23,622 nt of DNA from Hyphochytrium catenoides (Eukaryota; Sar; Hyphochytriomycetes; Hyphochytriales; Hyphochytriaceae), in the NCBI GenBank assembly GCA_900088475.1, contig FLMG01004001.1:1-23622 (forward strand), written 5' to 3'. The notes below the pieces were generated by a model. That model was not told the DNA's origin. It made no database searches and saw only the letters and a list, made by a program, of their open reading frames with translations. How positions within the stretch are numbered: the stretch's first letter is position 1; each line of letters opens with the position of its first letter. A program made the position numbers and the translations under genes. Below, in pieces: positions 9,505 through 19,432 of the stretch.

Positions 9505-11954
9505 TCATTCAGAGAGAGATGAACTGGTAGTGGAAAAAGTACCCCTAGTAGATGTATTAGAAGAGACGCTTTGCCCGTCATCGTCTTCTCCCTCCTCTTC
9601 GGAGCCTTCCTGGTCCTTTTCTTCTTCTTCTCCCGCTGGGACACTTTCAGCGCGTTCCCTGTTATTATTAGGACCGGCTTCCGCATGCTGCCGAGGACGT
9701 TGATGCTTTCGCCTACCGACATATGTCACCGACTCTTTGACGAAGAACTGCACCGTCTTTTCCAAGGCGGACCCGGACCCGGCCCTACAGTCCTCACCTT
9801 CCGCGTCCTTCTGTTGGTTCGATCCCTCCTCCAGCACCTTCAAGGCGTTTTTCAGAGTCTGCAGAGCTACTGGAAGACGCTCTTCCAAGCCTTCCCTTAG
9901 TTCGCGCTCTCTCTCATTATCCTGTGGGTCACGGAACCTGACCTTAACCGTTATTGACCTAGTCGAGCTCCGCTGCCGCCATGCCCGCAGCTTCTTCGGG
10001 CGACCATTTTCCGCTAAGCTGAAGATAAAGTCCTCGACTAGCGTGTAAGGGTCATGCTTACCTTCAACCCCTTCCCACGTATCATAATGGGATTCCAGGA
10101 CTAGTTCGCATCGGGAGGCCGCAGAGTCCACGACGAAGTCTGCAATTCCCTTGCAGTGATTCTGCTCGTGGCGCAGAAGTATGCCAACTACAGGGCCTTC
10201 AGCTTGGCTAACATGGCCAGTCCTCCGTCATCGAAGTCAGACATATGGCTGAATGGCACGGTGTATGTATCGGGCTCAGGCATAACGTACAGGAAACGGA
10301 AGTGTGGGCAGTAGCTCTGAATAGCTCTCATTGTCTCCGTCGTGACGTACTCTATCGATAAAAAAGGAAGGGCACGAGAATGATGGAAAAAATGGCGGGT
10401 TATCAGTCAAGACGGCCCACAACCACTGTCAGAGAATAGTACGTCGTAACAGTGTGATGGTCGCCTTGTATCACAGGCTCCTCTAGCGCTGGACAGGAGG
10501 CAAGAAACAGACTAAAGTGCCGCGCATTCTGGGCTACTGCTCCATATCCCTCACTTCTATCAAGATGATAACTGTAAGAGATGGAGACTTGTCTGATAAG
10601 AAAGCTTCGAAGCTTCGGCTTCCGTACTTGAGACAACGTAGAAAGCATAGTAGGATCGTATCCGAGCTTCAATGTATCAATTTCCCAAACTCGAAGGTTC
10701 TGGCAATGACGGAAGATTACCAACACTGTCTCCCAAGAGAGTGTCTGATTCATTTTTGGGACTCGAAGCTCGTTTGTACCCGTAACACCGAGGCCCCAGA
10801 AGAGTTCCAGATTCGGACAGTGCTTATACACGATTTGATAGAACTCATCATCCGCAAGAACTCTGCCAGCATTTGATCTTATCAGCTCTCCAGACATTAA
10901 TAGTCTTCGAATGCCTCCGTTATGCTCGTGCCAGCGTTTGAGAGCAAATCTGAAGACTTCAATTGTGGATCCGCAGGCTGGAGCCACAGCCAATATCTCC
11001 TCACCTTCCTCCGATGAAGAAAGGAAAGAGGTACATCCTTGCCGCTGCTGCCTCCCAAGGGACAAAGAAGATCCTCGGACTATCTTGCGGTACTGGAAGG
11101 TATGATATCCGCGTACGCTTTCTGCGCGTACTAGGTGGTAGTCTGAGTAGGGATATCAGTTCAGATCAAGAGATTCAAGGCTTGGTAACAGTCTAGAGGC
11201 GGACTCTAGGATGAGATTAACTCCAGCTTCAGGGGCTTTCCTGAGACTATCCCCTTCTCCAGCGACCAGGTTAAGGTTGTTGATGCTGAGAGTTCTTAAG
11301 TCAGGCAGGGCTCTGAAAATTTCATCCCAGAGCTTGGACGCTTCCTCGCAGGGCTTATCTCCCATCGAAGTAGACGCGGATGAATTGAGCTCAACCCGAC
11401 TACTAGTCAGGCACCTTGTTGGGAAGTCCAGCTCAACTACAAGGTGGGCGACCGGGATGCCCTTAGTCGCTTGTACCTGCGTTAAAATTCTTCTAAGAAG
11501 GTCCAACCGGTACTGCGGATCGTCGATAAGCTCTAGTGGCGGACAGAAGTAGACAAACTGATAATGCTGATCACCTGCTATCGTACGCGCCACCTCCGCT
11601 TCCAAAGAATGCATAGATTCGGGACATACTGAAGATAGCTCTTCCATGTTACGGAGCTTATAGCTCTTCCACCAACCTTTCCCATAGTGTAACGCTCCAG
11701 TCTGCTGGTTAAACATATGAAGAAAACTCGGGGAAGAGATCGCCTCTCTCTTGAGTCCAGTAATCTTCTACACGGGAGCTTTCGGCAGCGTCTACAAGGA
11801 TGTTTCGCAAGACACTCGGGGGAAGGCGAGCTAGGGTCGCTGAGCTATTAAGCCTGTCGGCAACAAGGCGCTTATCTTTCTTGGACGAGCCACGATGGAG
11901 GTCTAAAGCATCCGGCAGATGTGCATTGTTCCGTTCGAGCCCATTATGTTGCAC
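9505..11954 (-). CDS. F-box/LRR-like protein gene, multi-exon or broken
   Basis: A set of minus-strand frames follow one another as one protein. The first (11954-11709) has an F-box-like segment, ARLPPSVLRNILVDAAE. The next (11716-11156) has repeat-like text ending LRTLSINNLNL and LPSLESLDLN. A third (about 11155-10403) has ACGSTIEVFRF, HCPNLELFWGLGV and HCQNLRVWEIDTL, typical of leucine-rich repeats. A T-rich GT..AG intron lies at about 10353-10415. It is followed by an LRR-like stretch with CPHFRFLYVMPEP and GGLAMLAKLKAL. The last part (about 10190-9505) continues in another frame and ends in an acidic Ser/Glu-rich tail. Fungal F-box proteins of this layout pick substrates for SCF ubiquitin ligases; that role is inferred from the fold only. 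Oddities are an in-frame TGA at 11156-11158, a frame change near 11710 and a one-base frame change near 10188. The true 5' end is unclear because no in-frame ATG is seen; it may be spliced from a frame at 11903-12130. Confidence 0.65.
10353..10415 (-). other. Probable intron in the F-box/LRR-like gene
   Basis: In the sense (minus) direction this segment begins with GT (several possible donors), has GACTGATAAC as a candidate branch site, then a strongly T-rich run and ends TATCGATAG. The flanking frames join as LRR-like protein. The exact donor is uncertain by up to about 15 nt. Confidence 0.5.
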
Positions 11955-12481
11955 TCTCCTATTGATTGGCTCTTTAAATCAAGGGCAGCGTCGGCTGGTG
12001 CTAGTAAAAGGTTCTGTTGTCTATCTAGGAGATTATAAACTTGTTGCAGGCGGCATAGATCATAACGATGTGCAGGATCAATTGTGCCAGAAGCTGTCTG
12101 ATGAGATTGACGGTGGAGGACAGAGCACATTCATTATAGGGAGATCATCATGAGGACTACCAAGAAGAAGAAAGAAAGAGTATTGCATCCTGTCATGAGT
12201 CTTCTTGTAGGATGCATTTGTCTGATCGAACGAAAAATGCCAGCGCCAGCAGCATCAGCAGATGGCACTAACAGGGATTTGTGGCTGGTTCATCCGCTGT
12301 CATCATACTACACTGACTGTTCCTTTTCCTCTCGCGCCGGCTCTTGCAGACGGTGAGTGATGATAATGACGGAGCTGCAGGTCCTGGGAGCAGTGGGAAG
12401 ATGACGGGGTGGTCGTAGCAGCCAATAGATAAGAAGAATTGTATTGATTCTTAGAACCGCGCTCTGACCGACGCCGCCATC

Positions 12482-13103
12482 ATGAGGACTGCCATTAAGC
12501 GTCATTTACCAGCCGAAGTCACCCCCCAAGAGAGGCAGGTCGGAGAAGGAGAGGTATTATGCATTTCCTGGATGAAGCCTCCGACGACCAGAAGCGAGGC
12601 AGGTGGTTTGGCGCTTGTGTCTTCTTCGTAGCATCATCTTTGGAAAATGGGCGCAGCGATAGGAACACGCATTTGGACTACTCCATTAGTAAATATGAAG
12701 CCGCTTACGAGAGAAGAGTTTGATGACACTAGGATGCGTGAAGGTATAGAAACTATCACTTCTTTTTTGCTAAGACCACCATAATATAAAATAACTCCAA
12801 GAGGTCAAGCTGAACTCCAAGAACTTTAGGAGGACGCATGGAGTAGACACTTCACACGGAGCTTTTGGGTCCGTCGTCCGGTCTCAGCAGGTGCAGAGGC
12901 TTCGGTAACACCGTGCTAAGAAAATCGAGAACAAGCGTGAGGAGGGGAAGCCTGCAAAAGTACGACAACGAAGGGAACAAAAGGCTGAAAAAGAGGTGGA
13001 AGCTGCAAGGAGATTGAAGAAGCAAGAGGGAGGAGAGAACAGGGAACTGAGACTTCTGAGATCTTTTGCCTGGAGAATAAATATTTTAACCAGTCATTGG
13101 TAA
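12482..13103 (+). CDS. Tentative multi-exon gene, basic coiled protein
   Basis: From an ATG at 12482 one frame reads 49 codons to TAG (12629-12631) and then carries on in the same frame to about 12743. There a GTATAG donor and a CCAAG acceptor (12744-12801, 58 nt) join in phase to a frame running to 13101. The joined part reads …TREEFDDTRMRE-EVKLNSKNFRRTHGVDTS…, followed by a highly charged Lys/Glu/Arg helix. That last frame contains one TAA at 12906-12908. The charged part may partly reflect purine-rich DNA. An SHGAFGSVV stretch resembles a kinase glycine loop, but nothing else of a kinase is present. I do not recognise the protein. It could be a real gene with further short introns, or a decayed one. 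Confidence 0.3.
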
Positions 13104-13950
13104 GGCAATTGAAAAGGTTCTTATTTATCTGCACACAGACAGAGTGTTTTGTTTAGGTCATCATCATGTCCCTCCTGGCAAACGGGGAGGAGGACTAGAA
13201 CTGAGTCCAGAAAGAAAACAAGTAGAAAGTCATGACATCAGGAAACTGAGAGTAGCCCTCTTCACTTCCATGGTCACAAAGCACACACTTCCTCTCCCTA
13301 ACAGCAGTTGTTGCTTATTGCCTATTATTCAATTGTCTAGCTTCCTCCTGGTGCAGCATGGCTACAAGCAGCGTCCGTTCCCCCTTCATAGGCTACTACT
13401 AGTAGATAAGAAGGGATCGTCCGATGGTACTCGTAAACCATGAACAGCGAGCTTTTGATAAAGAAGAATCGAAAGATAGCAGCATGATGGTTGGAGCGTT
13501 AGAGTACTAATGAACTTTCCGCGGTTTCATTATATGTAGAGATAGATGATGCCCTAACAATAGGGTGGCTCTTAGGAACACGAACGACCGCCGGTCACAT
13601 CATCATGTCTCCTTGCTTAACTTGCTTCCTCTCTTGCGTAAAGGGACCCCTGGGATCAGAAAGCTTTTATTTTCTGCCACATACTAAATAAGAAGCTTGA
13701 CAATGCCCAGTAGAGTGGTGGCGGTCTGCCAGATATTGCGGTCCTTTCGTGCTGGGCGGTGGCAAGTTGGACCGATAAATTAATATAATACTAAGCAGAA
13801 CGCCTAGGGCAGAGCATTCAAAGGTTGCCATTGCTTACCAAGACACCAAGTGCTACGAATATCTTGAACTCACACAATAAAAAAGTTCCCGGCCTTCAAT
13901 GACCGTTCATTATTTTATGGGATGATAGCTACTACTAATAGCTACTAAGA
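13104..13950. other. No confident gene
   Basis: A 99-codon plus-strand frame at 13144-13443 has a GTG first codon, no domain and mixed composition. A good GTAAGG donor at 13099 and a CACACAG acceptor at 13137 suggest an intron of about 39 nt, but the protein joins are ambiguous. Confidence 0.35.
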
Positions 13951-13970
13951 AGTAAAAGAAGAAGTAAAAG

Positions 13971-14104
13971 ATGAAGAAAGAAGGAGAAGAAGAGGAGGAA
14001 GAAGAAGAAGAAGAAGTATATTATAGAAGAAGAAGAAGAGGAAGAAGAAGAAGACAGAGGAGAAGAAGAAAAAGGAGAAGAAGAAGAGAAAAGAAGAGGA
14101 GACG
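13971..14104. repeat. GAA/AGA-rich purine tract
   Basis: About 130 nt are almost pure purine on the plus strand, dominated by GAA and GGA triplets with a short TATATTATA interruption near 14020. The Glu and Arg runs read from it are not taken as protein. Confidence 0.9.
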
Positions 14105-14129
14105 GGAGCCAGAGAGTCCTGGACTCTAC

Positions 14130-14420
14130 AACGCGTTCTTCTCTGCCACCCTCCTCGCCATCACTGTCGAAAAAGGAAGAAGAATCATGGACTCTTCCGC
14201 AATAATGATAGGAGACGGAGGAGGAGAAGAAGAAGGGGCGTGGCGCCGAGAACATCATCATCATCATCGCGCTCAATCATACAAGCTAGGGCGGCGTCCA
14301 ACTGCTGAACAGAAATACGCTTCAGAATCTGAATCGCATTCTCTTCATGGATGGCGACAGAGATGATTCTGGTATCTTTCTTACTCAACCTCCTTTCCGT
14401 AGTAGCAGCAGCACTTACCA
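14130..14420 (-). pseudogene. Diverged coding repeat, copy 1
   Basis: Read on the minus strand, 14418-14185 encodes …TRIISVAIHEENAIQILK…QQLDAALACMIERDDDDDVLG…LLRLLSLLRKSP and stops. Upstream, ATG-GTAAGT at about 14413-14418 resembles a splice donor. DNA of this segment aligns with 17790-18010 over more than 200 bp with many substitutions and small indels. Differences include whole-codon changes (HEENAIQ-ILKR here, HDKENALQMILKR there), which points to a once-translated sequence. Beyond the stop, similarity continues in a different frame (FFDSDGEEGG here, FPDNDGSAENG there), so at least one copy has lost its frame. No family is recognised. Confidence 0.5.
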
Positions 14421-14741
14421 TAATAACAATAGGCAACTATGCGGCAGCCAGAGTTACTCCTTGTCCTCATCTGGAGTTACTCCTTGTTGTTCTCATCAGG
14501 AGGGCCAGAAGAGTCGTCCAGCATCAGCCATCTATCCTCCTTGTATGCCCGCCCCGTTGTATCATCACCGTCTAATGATGGCTCTCATTGCCAACTACTA
14601 CAAAGGTGCACTTCACACTCCCATGTACTACATACTCTTATCATTCTCCTCGTAAGCTGTGAAGACTCTTGAGAAGTAAGACCACCCTCGCCTCATTACT
14701 TACGAGAGATTTAACAACATTAAGTCATCCGTTACCATCAT

Positions 14742-14899
14742 CATGGCCTACCTCTCTCAACATGATGACGGAGGGAAGATGGATTGTTATGACGTTATGC
14801 GGCGGTGTAACAAGGACAGACATGGCCTACGTCTCTCAACATGATGACGGAGGGAAGATGGATTGTTATGACGTTATGCGGCGGTGTAACAAGGACAGA
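14742..14899. repeat. 79-bp tandem duplication
   Basis: Two head-to-tail copies, 14742-14820 and 14821-14899, differ by one base (CCTACCTCTC versus CCTACGTCTC). The unit length is not a multiple of three, so the duplication would shift any frame across it. The near identity indicates a recent event or an assembly duplication. Confidence 0.95.
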
Positions 14900-14908
14900 C
14901 AGGTTAAT

Positions 14909-15004
14909 CTGCAGCATCGCTGCAGCATCGAAATCCTCAGATATGGCGAGCACTAGGGAGGAACAGGTACATTTGAGGATTTCGATTCTTCGACGATGCT
15001 GCAG
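14909..15004. repeat. Imperfect 31-nt inverted repeat (hairpin)
   Basis: The arm at 14909-14939 (CTGCAGCATCG twice, then AAATCCTCA) is complementary to 14974-15004 at 27 of 31 positions, with a 34-nt spacer. The outer 11 bp and the inner 13 bp are perfect. It begins 9 bp after the 79-bp tandem duplication. Confidence 0.85.
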
Positions 15005-15195
15005 ATGGCCAGCTTCTTTCCTACCAACTCCTCGTTGTCTCTTACTTCAATCTCAGCTTTCCAAGGATCAGCCACTTAGATTCTTCCTATAATTATAGTT
15101 CCATCATCTTCTGAAATGAGTTCTCATTCAATCTCTTACACGATTCAGCATGACCCTCTAGCAAGAAATGACCATCTTCATTGAATGACTCTTGT

Positions 15196-15438
15196 TTACT
15201 TCCGACAAGCTTCAGAGCTGGCTTTATTATTCCCAACTAAGACGTTGATGTTGATAATGATGACGTTTGTTGCAAGCCCGACGATTATTATCTCTAAGGA
15301 CGACTAAGGTGAGAAGGAAGATAATTCGAGAGAACGAACTAAGCATAACGTTTGAGCCTTTTAGTCGTATCCTTTCACCTGCATTCTTCTGTCGCTCAGC
15401 GATATGTTTACACCGGTCCCGCGGCCACCCACCATCAT
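15196..15438 (-). CDS. Tentative small spliced gene, hydrophobic core
   Basis: On the minus strand an ATG at 15438 reads 20 codons (MMVGGRGTGVNISLSDRRMQ) to a GTGAAA donor. A 75-nt interval (15304-15378) with a pyrimidine-rich end CTTCTCACCTTAG follows. The frame then continues in phase for 35 codons and TAA. The second part contains a strongly hydrophobic Ile/Val segment (LEIIIVGLATNVIIININVL). The 55-aa product would be a small membrane-associated protein, or the 3' end of a longer gene, since the frame is open upstream of the ATG. Not recognised; the overlapping minus frame 15227-15472 is the unspliced alternative. Confidence 0.3.
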
Positions 15439-15802
15439 CAACCGCTTCTTCGTCCAGCCTCGGCACCGACAATGTCGGAAGAGATCATCGAACACATGTT
15501 AGGGTGAGAGAGAGTAGTCGATATAGTTTATCTTAGGTAAGACACCTTACTACGACACCCGTCTTCTTAGTCATTATTTTTTTGAACATAGGCACACCTA
15601 TCAAGGTGAATACGTGGTATCCCGAGATTGAGTTGTCGTAGAGGCCGTCATTTTCAATGGGAATGGGGAAGGGGGACGGCAGAGACTGGACAAACTGCAG
15701 ACAAACAAGAACGCTGCCTCGTTGTTGGCTTTAGACAGTTTGCTTCTTTGAATGAGCCCTACTGTCCCATCTCCATTCTCTGGTTCTTTACGTGATGTTG
15801 GT

Positions 15803-16003
15803 TCAATGATGCGTCTCGCCACGCATCCTGTCTCCCATTTGCTGAGTAGTGCTCTTTTGCGAGTCAGGAGTGACTGCGGCCTTCATGCGGTCCATGGAGC
15901 CAGTCACCGTCTCCTTGACTTTCTCTCCCATAGTCTTTTGGTCCTGAGGAGTAGTCTTCTCAGCCATCTGGCTGGAAAAGTCCTTACGTCCGGTGTCGCT
16001 CAT
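15803..16003 (-). CDS. Hsp9/Hsp12-family stress protein
   Basis: An intronless 66-aa product starts MSDTGRKDFSSQMAEKTTPQ and continues with KVKETVTG and a PDSQKSTTQQ segment. These are hallmarks of the fungal Hsp12/Hsp9 family: a MSDxGRKDFS start, Lys-rich amphipathic repeats and the PDSxKS motif. Family members are small, hydrophilic, largely unfolded proteins that fold on membranes, stabilise them, and are strongly induced by heat, osmotic stress and stationary phase. Length is close to the short form of the family. The ATG follows a CA-rich leader (…CACTTAACAACAATG), typical of a well-expressed fungal gene. The C-terminus (RGETHH) is somewhat unusual. Identification is confident; inducibility is inferred from the family. 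Confidence 0.88.
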   Translation of the reverse strand: MSDTGRKDFSSQMAEKTTPQDQKTMGEKVKETVTGSMDRMKAAVTPDSQKSTTQQMGDRMRGETHH

Positions 16004-16140
16004 TGTTGTTAAGTGGTTGGAGGTTTGTCGATTTCTGATAAAGCTTGAATTGGTTGTTGTTGGCTTGGCTTGGAAAATTCAATACTGAGTGCTTGAGAAG
16101 AAGCGGCCTGACTCCTGCGCCGTTGACTTCCCTGTTTGCT

Positions 16141-16147
16141 TAATATA
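16141..16147 (-). promoter_or_regulatory. TATA-like element of the Hsp12-type gene
   Basis: In the sense direction GCTATATTAAGC lies about 140 nt upstream of the ATG. This is a plausible TATA box for a stress-induced fungal promoter. Confidence 0.4.
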
Positions 16148-16409
16148 GCAAGGAGTTACGGAGAGTAATAAGAGAGGTACGACGGAGAAGTGTTCTTGCC
16201 AAGTAAGCTCTTGCAAGAAAAGAGGATCGGAGACGCCATTACAAGTACTGTAGAGAGAACACAGCAAGCACTCCTAGATGCTGGTGTTCGAGACCTAGAG
16301 GTGACGCACTTAACTATCTCCTTTCTAAGTTTCTTTCTGATCGCCTTTATGGGTAAAATTCCGTCTACTACATTCTTCCATTAGCTTTAGAAGAAGAGCA
16401 GCAATCGAA

Positions 16410-16444
16410 AGGGGACCAGACACATCGGGACGAAAGTTCTGGAG
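16410..16444. promoter_or_regulatory. Possible STRE plus heat-shock element
   Basis: AGGGG at 16410-16414 matches the yeast stress-response element. At 16432-16444 GAA-AG-TTC-TG-GAG matches three inverted nGAAn units of a heat-shock factor site with one mismatch. They lie about 410-440 nt upstream of the Hsp12-type ATG. Short motifs occur by chance, so this is suggestive only. Confidence 0.3.
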
Positions 16445-17789
16445 AAAGAGGGCTGCGTATTCCCGAACCTCTTTGTGCTCAACTGCAGGAGAGTTGCCTT
16501 TCTGACGATCGCGTCAAGGTGGAAGGGCAAAAAAGCTCCCCACTTCGACCTCTAATAATGGTAATGCCTTAGTTGGAAGAGCCTTCTTCCTTAGCATATA
16601 GTTTCTAGAGGCTAGTCGCGGCAGCCCAACTGGGAAGCAACTGGCTCATAGATGCTCAGTAAGTACTCGCTCATGGTCAGAAGTTCATTTACGGAGAACA
16701 ATAATGTTCTGGATATTTATTGAGAACTCTCTGCAGCATGGTGGTCTCCTTGCCTACAGGTCAGAACGAAAATCTCCTCTCTAAGCCGGTGACTTTACAG
16801 CCCCGCAGCTGGAGTTGCTCTCCCTGTGGTGTTGTTCTGCAAGGCGGCAACTGCTATATCTTTTCATGGTTGGCTTCCTTGTCATCATGATAAACTCAAG
16901 CACTATGCCGCACGCAGCAGAACCTGTAGCAAAAGCGTGGGATCTAGAGGCGAGGCAAGGCCGAGAACAGCGTCGTAGCTTTTGTGAGGATGGGATGATA
17001 GGTAGTCCTCGTAGTGCTAACTGTAGTCAAATCTGGCATTGGAGCTGGTGTTTTGTAAGAGCAGCTGCGTGTCTTGACATGGAGAGGAAGGATCAACACA
17101 TTTAGAATTGTCGTAACAAAGAGAGAGCGAGGAAGGGAAGAACGAGGAAGCACGTTCATTCTAAATAAGACTACCACGAGGCCCCTGCAAACTGCCCTGG
17201 TCGTATCTTGGAGGGTGTGTCAAAGATCTTAAAAAGTCATCCACTCGAGCCTTCAACCTCATCATCATTGTGTACAAAGATGCCAAAGGAAGATGGATAC
17301 CTCTTCCTTTTTTTTTCTATTATTATCAGAAAGGACAAGCTCCGAACAACCAGAATTCCATACGAGCATTGTTCTTCTAGCTGAAACTTCCGTTCCCGCT
17401 TGTTCTTCTCTCTGCTTCTTCCTGCATTCATTGTTCTGAGCTTATTACATTCACCCTGTTCAGCCGTCGAAAGCACAGGGCTCCGACCAATTTGGTCATC
17501 ACAATCATGATCCGTGCAAGCACACAACAACATCTTTGTGTTGTACAAGTACAGGATGGATTCTCTTCCCTCCTCTCACGATACTCCCTCCAACCACGGG
17601 TTACTGCGGTGACACGGGCGGACGAACAGGTGACCCCTTTTCGGTTCACAAACCAGCAGGAAGATGCTTCTTTCTTGCAGCGATTAATTCCATGACGAAG
17701 AATAACGGATCGAAAGCGTTTTTCAAAGAATACTACTAACGTAGTTCTATTATAAAAACGAAGTGAACGAAGAAGAAGCATACTAAGAA
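16445..17789. other. No confident gene
   Basis: Frames at 16815-17105 (plus) and 17428-17814 (minus, Cys- and Arg-rich) lack domains and show no clear splice structure. An exon-like frame at about 16190-16310 followed by GTGACG…CATTAG lies just to the left, but its continuation is ambiguous. Confidence 0.4.
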
Positions 17790-18010
17790 AAACCGTTCTC
17801 CGCGCTACCATCATTATCGGGAAAGGACGGAGGAAAAATCATAATAGTTGAACTCTTCGGCAACAAGGATAGCAGATGGCGGAAGAAAAGAAGAGGACGT
17901 GCCTCCGAGACCATGATCAACGCATCATACAACCGCTGCAGAGGAAACGCTTCAGAATCATCTGTAGTGCATTCTCTTTATCATGCAAAAATCTCTATCG
18001 CTTTAACCCT
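17790..18010 (-). pseudogene. Diverged coding repeat, copy 2
   Basis: This is the partner of the copy at 14130-14420 in the same orientation. On the minus strand it reads HDKENALQMILKRF, then needs a one-base frame change to continue LQRLYDALIMVSEARPLL…RHLLSLLPKSS and PDNDGSAENGFS. Copy 1 has the same order of segments. The frame change and a TAG just upstream of the shared part indicate a decayed copy. Confidence 0.5.
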
Positions 18011-19432
18011 TCCTACCTGAGTCTCGTCGGCGATTATTTAATAAAGAAAATGCGCTTCTTCCTATCTTGAAGCATAGTATTGCTCTTCAATCGTTAGATT
18101 CTTCTCTAGATACGGTGCTACCGAGTCATGATGATTGGCCTTGGTCCCTTCTCTTTCCCCCTCTCCCTCGTCCTACTGTGATCGGTTGTTGAGGAAGAGA
18201 GATTAACTATGTTTCTTTGTTCCTCCATCCTCTTCTTTGTTCTTCTTCTTCTGCTTCTGCGGGGTAGTAAGGCCCCATGTATAAACGATGAGAAGATGTA
18301 GCACTGTGCAGAAAGAGAAAAGAAAAGATCAGCCTTTCTCTGGTTCATGACGGTTGATGTATTTGCGATGCTGTGGCATAAAAAGAATGATGGGATAATA
18401 ATGTCATCGGCAGGAAGCGAACAACCAAATGCTTGCATAGTTCTCGAACAGACTCCTCCAGAGCCCTATTTCCTTTAGATTATCTCAGAGTCCCCGAAGT
18501 TTGCCTGACTGCGTGCCGCGGACCCACCACCGGTCAAGGCTATTGCCCCTATCATTGGAGGACGAACGATTGTGAAGAACGGCCATGGTAGTTAGTGGTG
18601 GTGGTCCTGGCAGATTGATATTTGTTATGGGAACTGTAGAAGACTTGAACGGAGTCCACAACGCTTGCATTGTCTTTTCCTTTCCAGGGATATTTTCCTA
18701 GCCGCCGATTGCTACTCGGAAGGTTGTTGTTGTTGATGGCTTGCGTCGTCATCAGTATTCAGTATTGGGAGTTTGATGAATGAAGTATGTAAATTCTTGA
18801 CTAAGCACTATAAAAGCTCTTGCTTTGAGCTCCCCTAATGCCAACCTAATCGTAAAGGTAGAATACTACTGGCCGGCTTTTCGTACGACCGTTCACTCTT
18901 GCCCTTTATTACAAGTGAGGTAGTAGTGCTAACTATTACTCAGGCACGCGCCAAAGAGTAGAGAATCGGAAGAAAGACTTTGATATAACTGACTGCTGTC
19001 TATCACATTATGCCTGGTGTGACATTACGGAGGTATTAGATTAGGGGACAAGCTGCATTGTTATTGGCGGCGGTAGTGGCTTAAAAGAATTACATGGTAG
19101 TGCGGAAGTGTGATCAAGCATATCAATGGTCCGGCAGCGCCTACCTACTACTACTGGACATCCATTGTCTGTTGTTGCTGGATGCATAAATCGTCCCCAC
19201 CAAGCTCAACGATGCAGATCACCAAAGGGATTTTGGAATGCCAACCGGCCAATCGTCTTTCTACGTACCAGCCGCAGCGCTGTCGCCTCATTGACATGCG
19301 TGCCGTATCTGATAATAGTGCTAACAGCTTGTTGATAGTACTCGAGTAACGAGTGGTGTCATCATCTGTAGCGACAATGCCTCACTTCTCGAGCTGTGTC
19401 CGCCTAAACCTGGCTTTTGCAAAAGGTTGCAG
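18011..19432. other. No confident gene
   Basis: Several frames of 60-106 codons exist on both strands (for example 18118-18438 minus, 19110-19349 plus), but they overlap one another and none has a domain. The last part is the 3' flank of the 125-aa gene. Confidence 0.4.

Noticed and set aside
10600-10625. 14-nt perfect palindrome AAGCTTCGAAGCTT
   Set aside because: It lies inside the F-box/LRR-like coding region and consists of overlapping short self-complementary words. There is no reason to assign it a function.
10950-11189. Alternative splicing of the F-box gene with introns at 10950-11004 and 11143-11189
   Set aside because: Phases fit and the TGA would be removed. But the model deletes the LRR-like ACGSTIEVFRF and LPSLESLDL segments, which look genuinely coding.
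12804-12905. Protein kinase glycine-rich loop (SHGAFGSVV)
   Set aside because: No VAIK lysine, HRD or DFG motif follows in any frame. The first glycine is replaced and the frame meets a stop soon after.
12840-13100. TnpB/Fanzor-like RuvC start (GVDTS) followed by a charged helix
   Set aside because: The match is a few residues only. No other RuvC acidic motifs or zinc finger are visible, and purine-rich DNA explains the charged run.
13935-14366. Glu-rich/Arg-rich protein (plus) and Ser/Leu-rich protein (minus)
   Set aside because: Both are direct readings of the GAA/AGA tract. Homopolymeric composition follows from the DNA repeat, and only the part to the right of the tract shows gene-like history.
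17428-17814. 128-aa minus-strand Cys/Arg-rich protein
   Set aside because: It has an ATG, but the composition is irregular, no domain is visible, and its 5' end overlaps the decayed repeat copy in another frame.
19110-19349. Overlapping open frames on both strands
   Set aside because: At least three frames are open over the same 200 bp with equally plausible text, so none can be preferred without transcript data.
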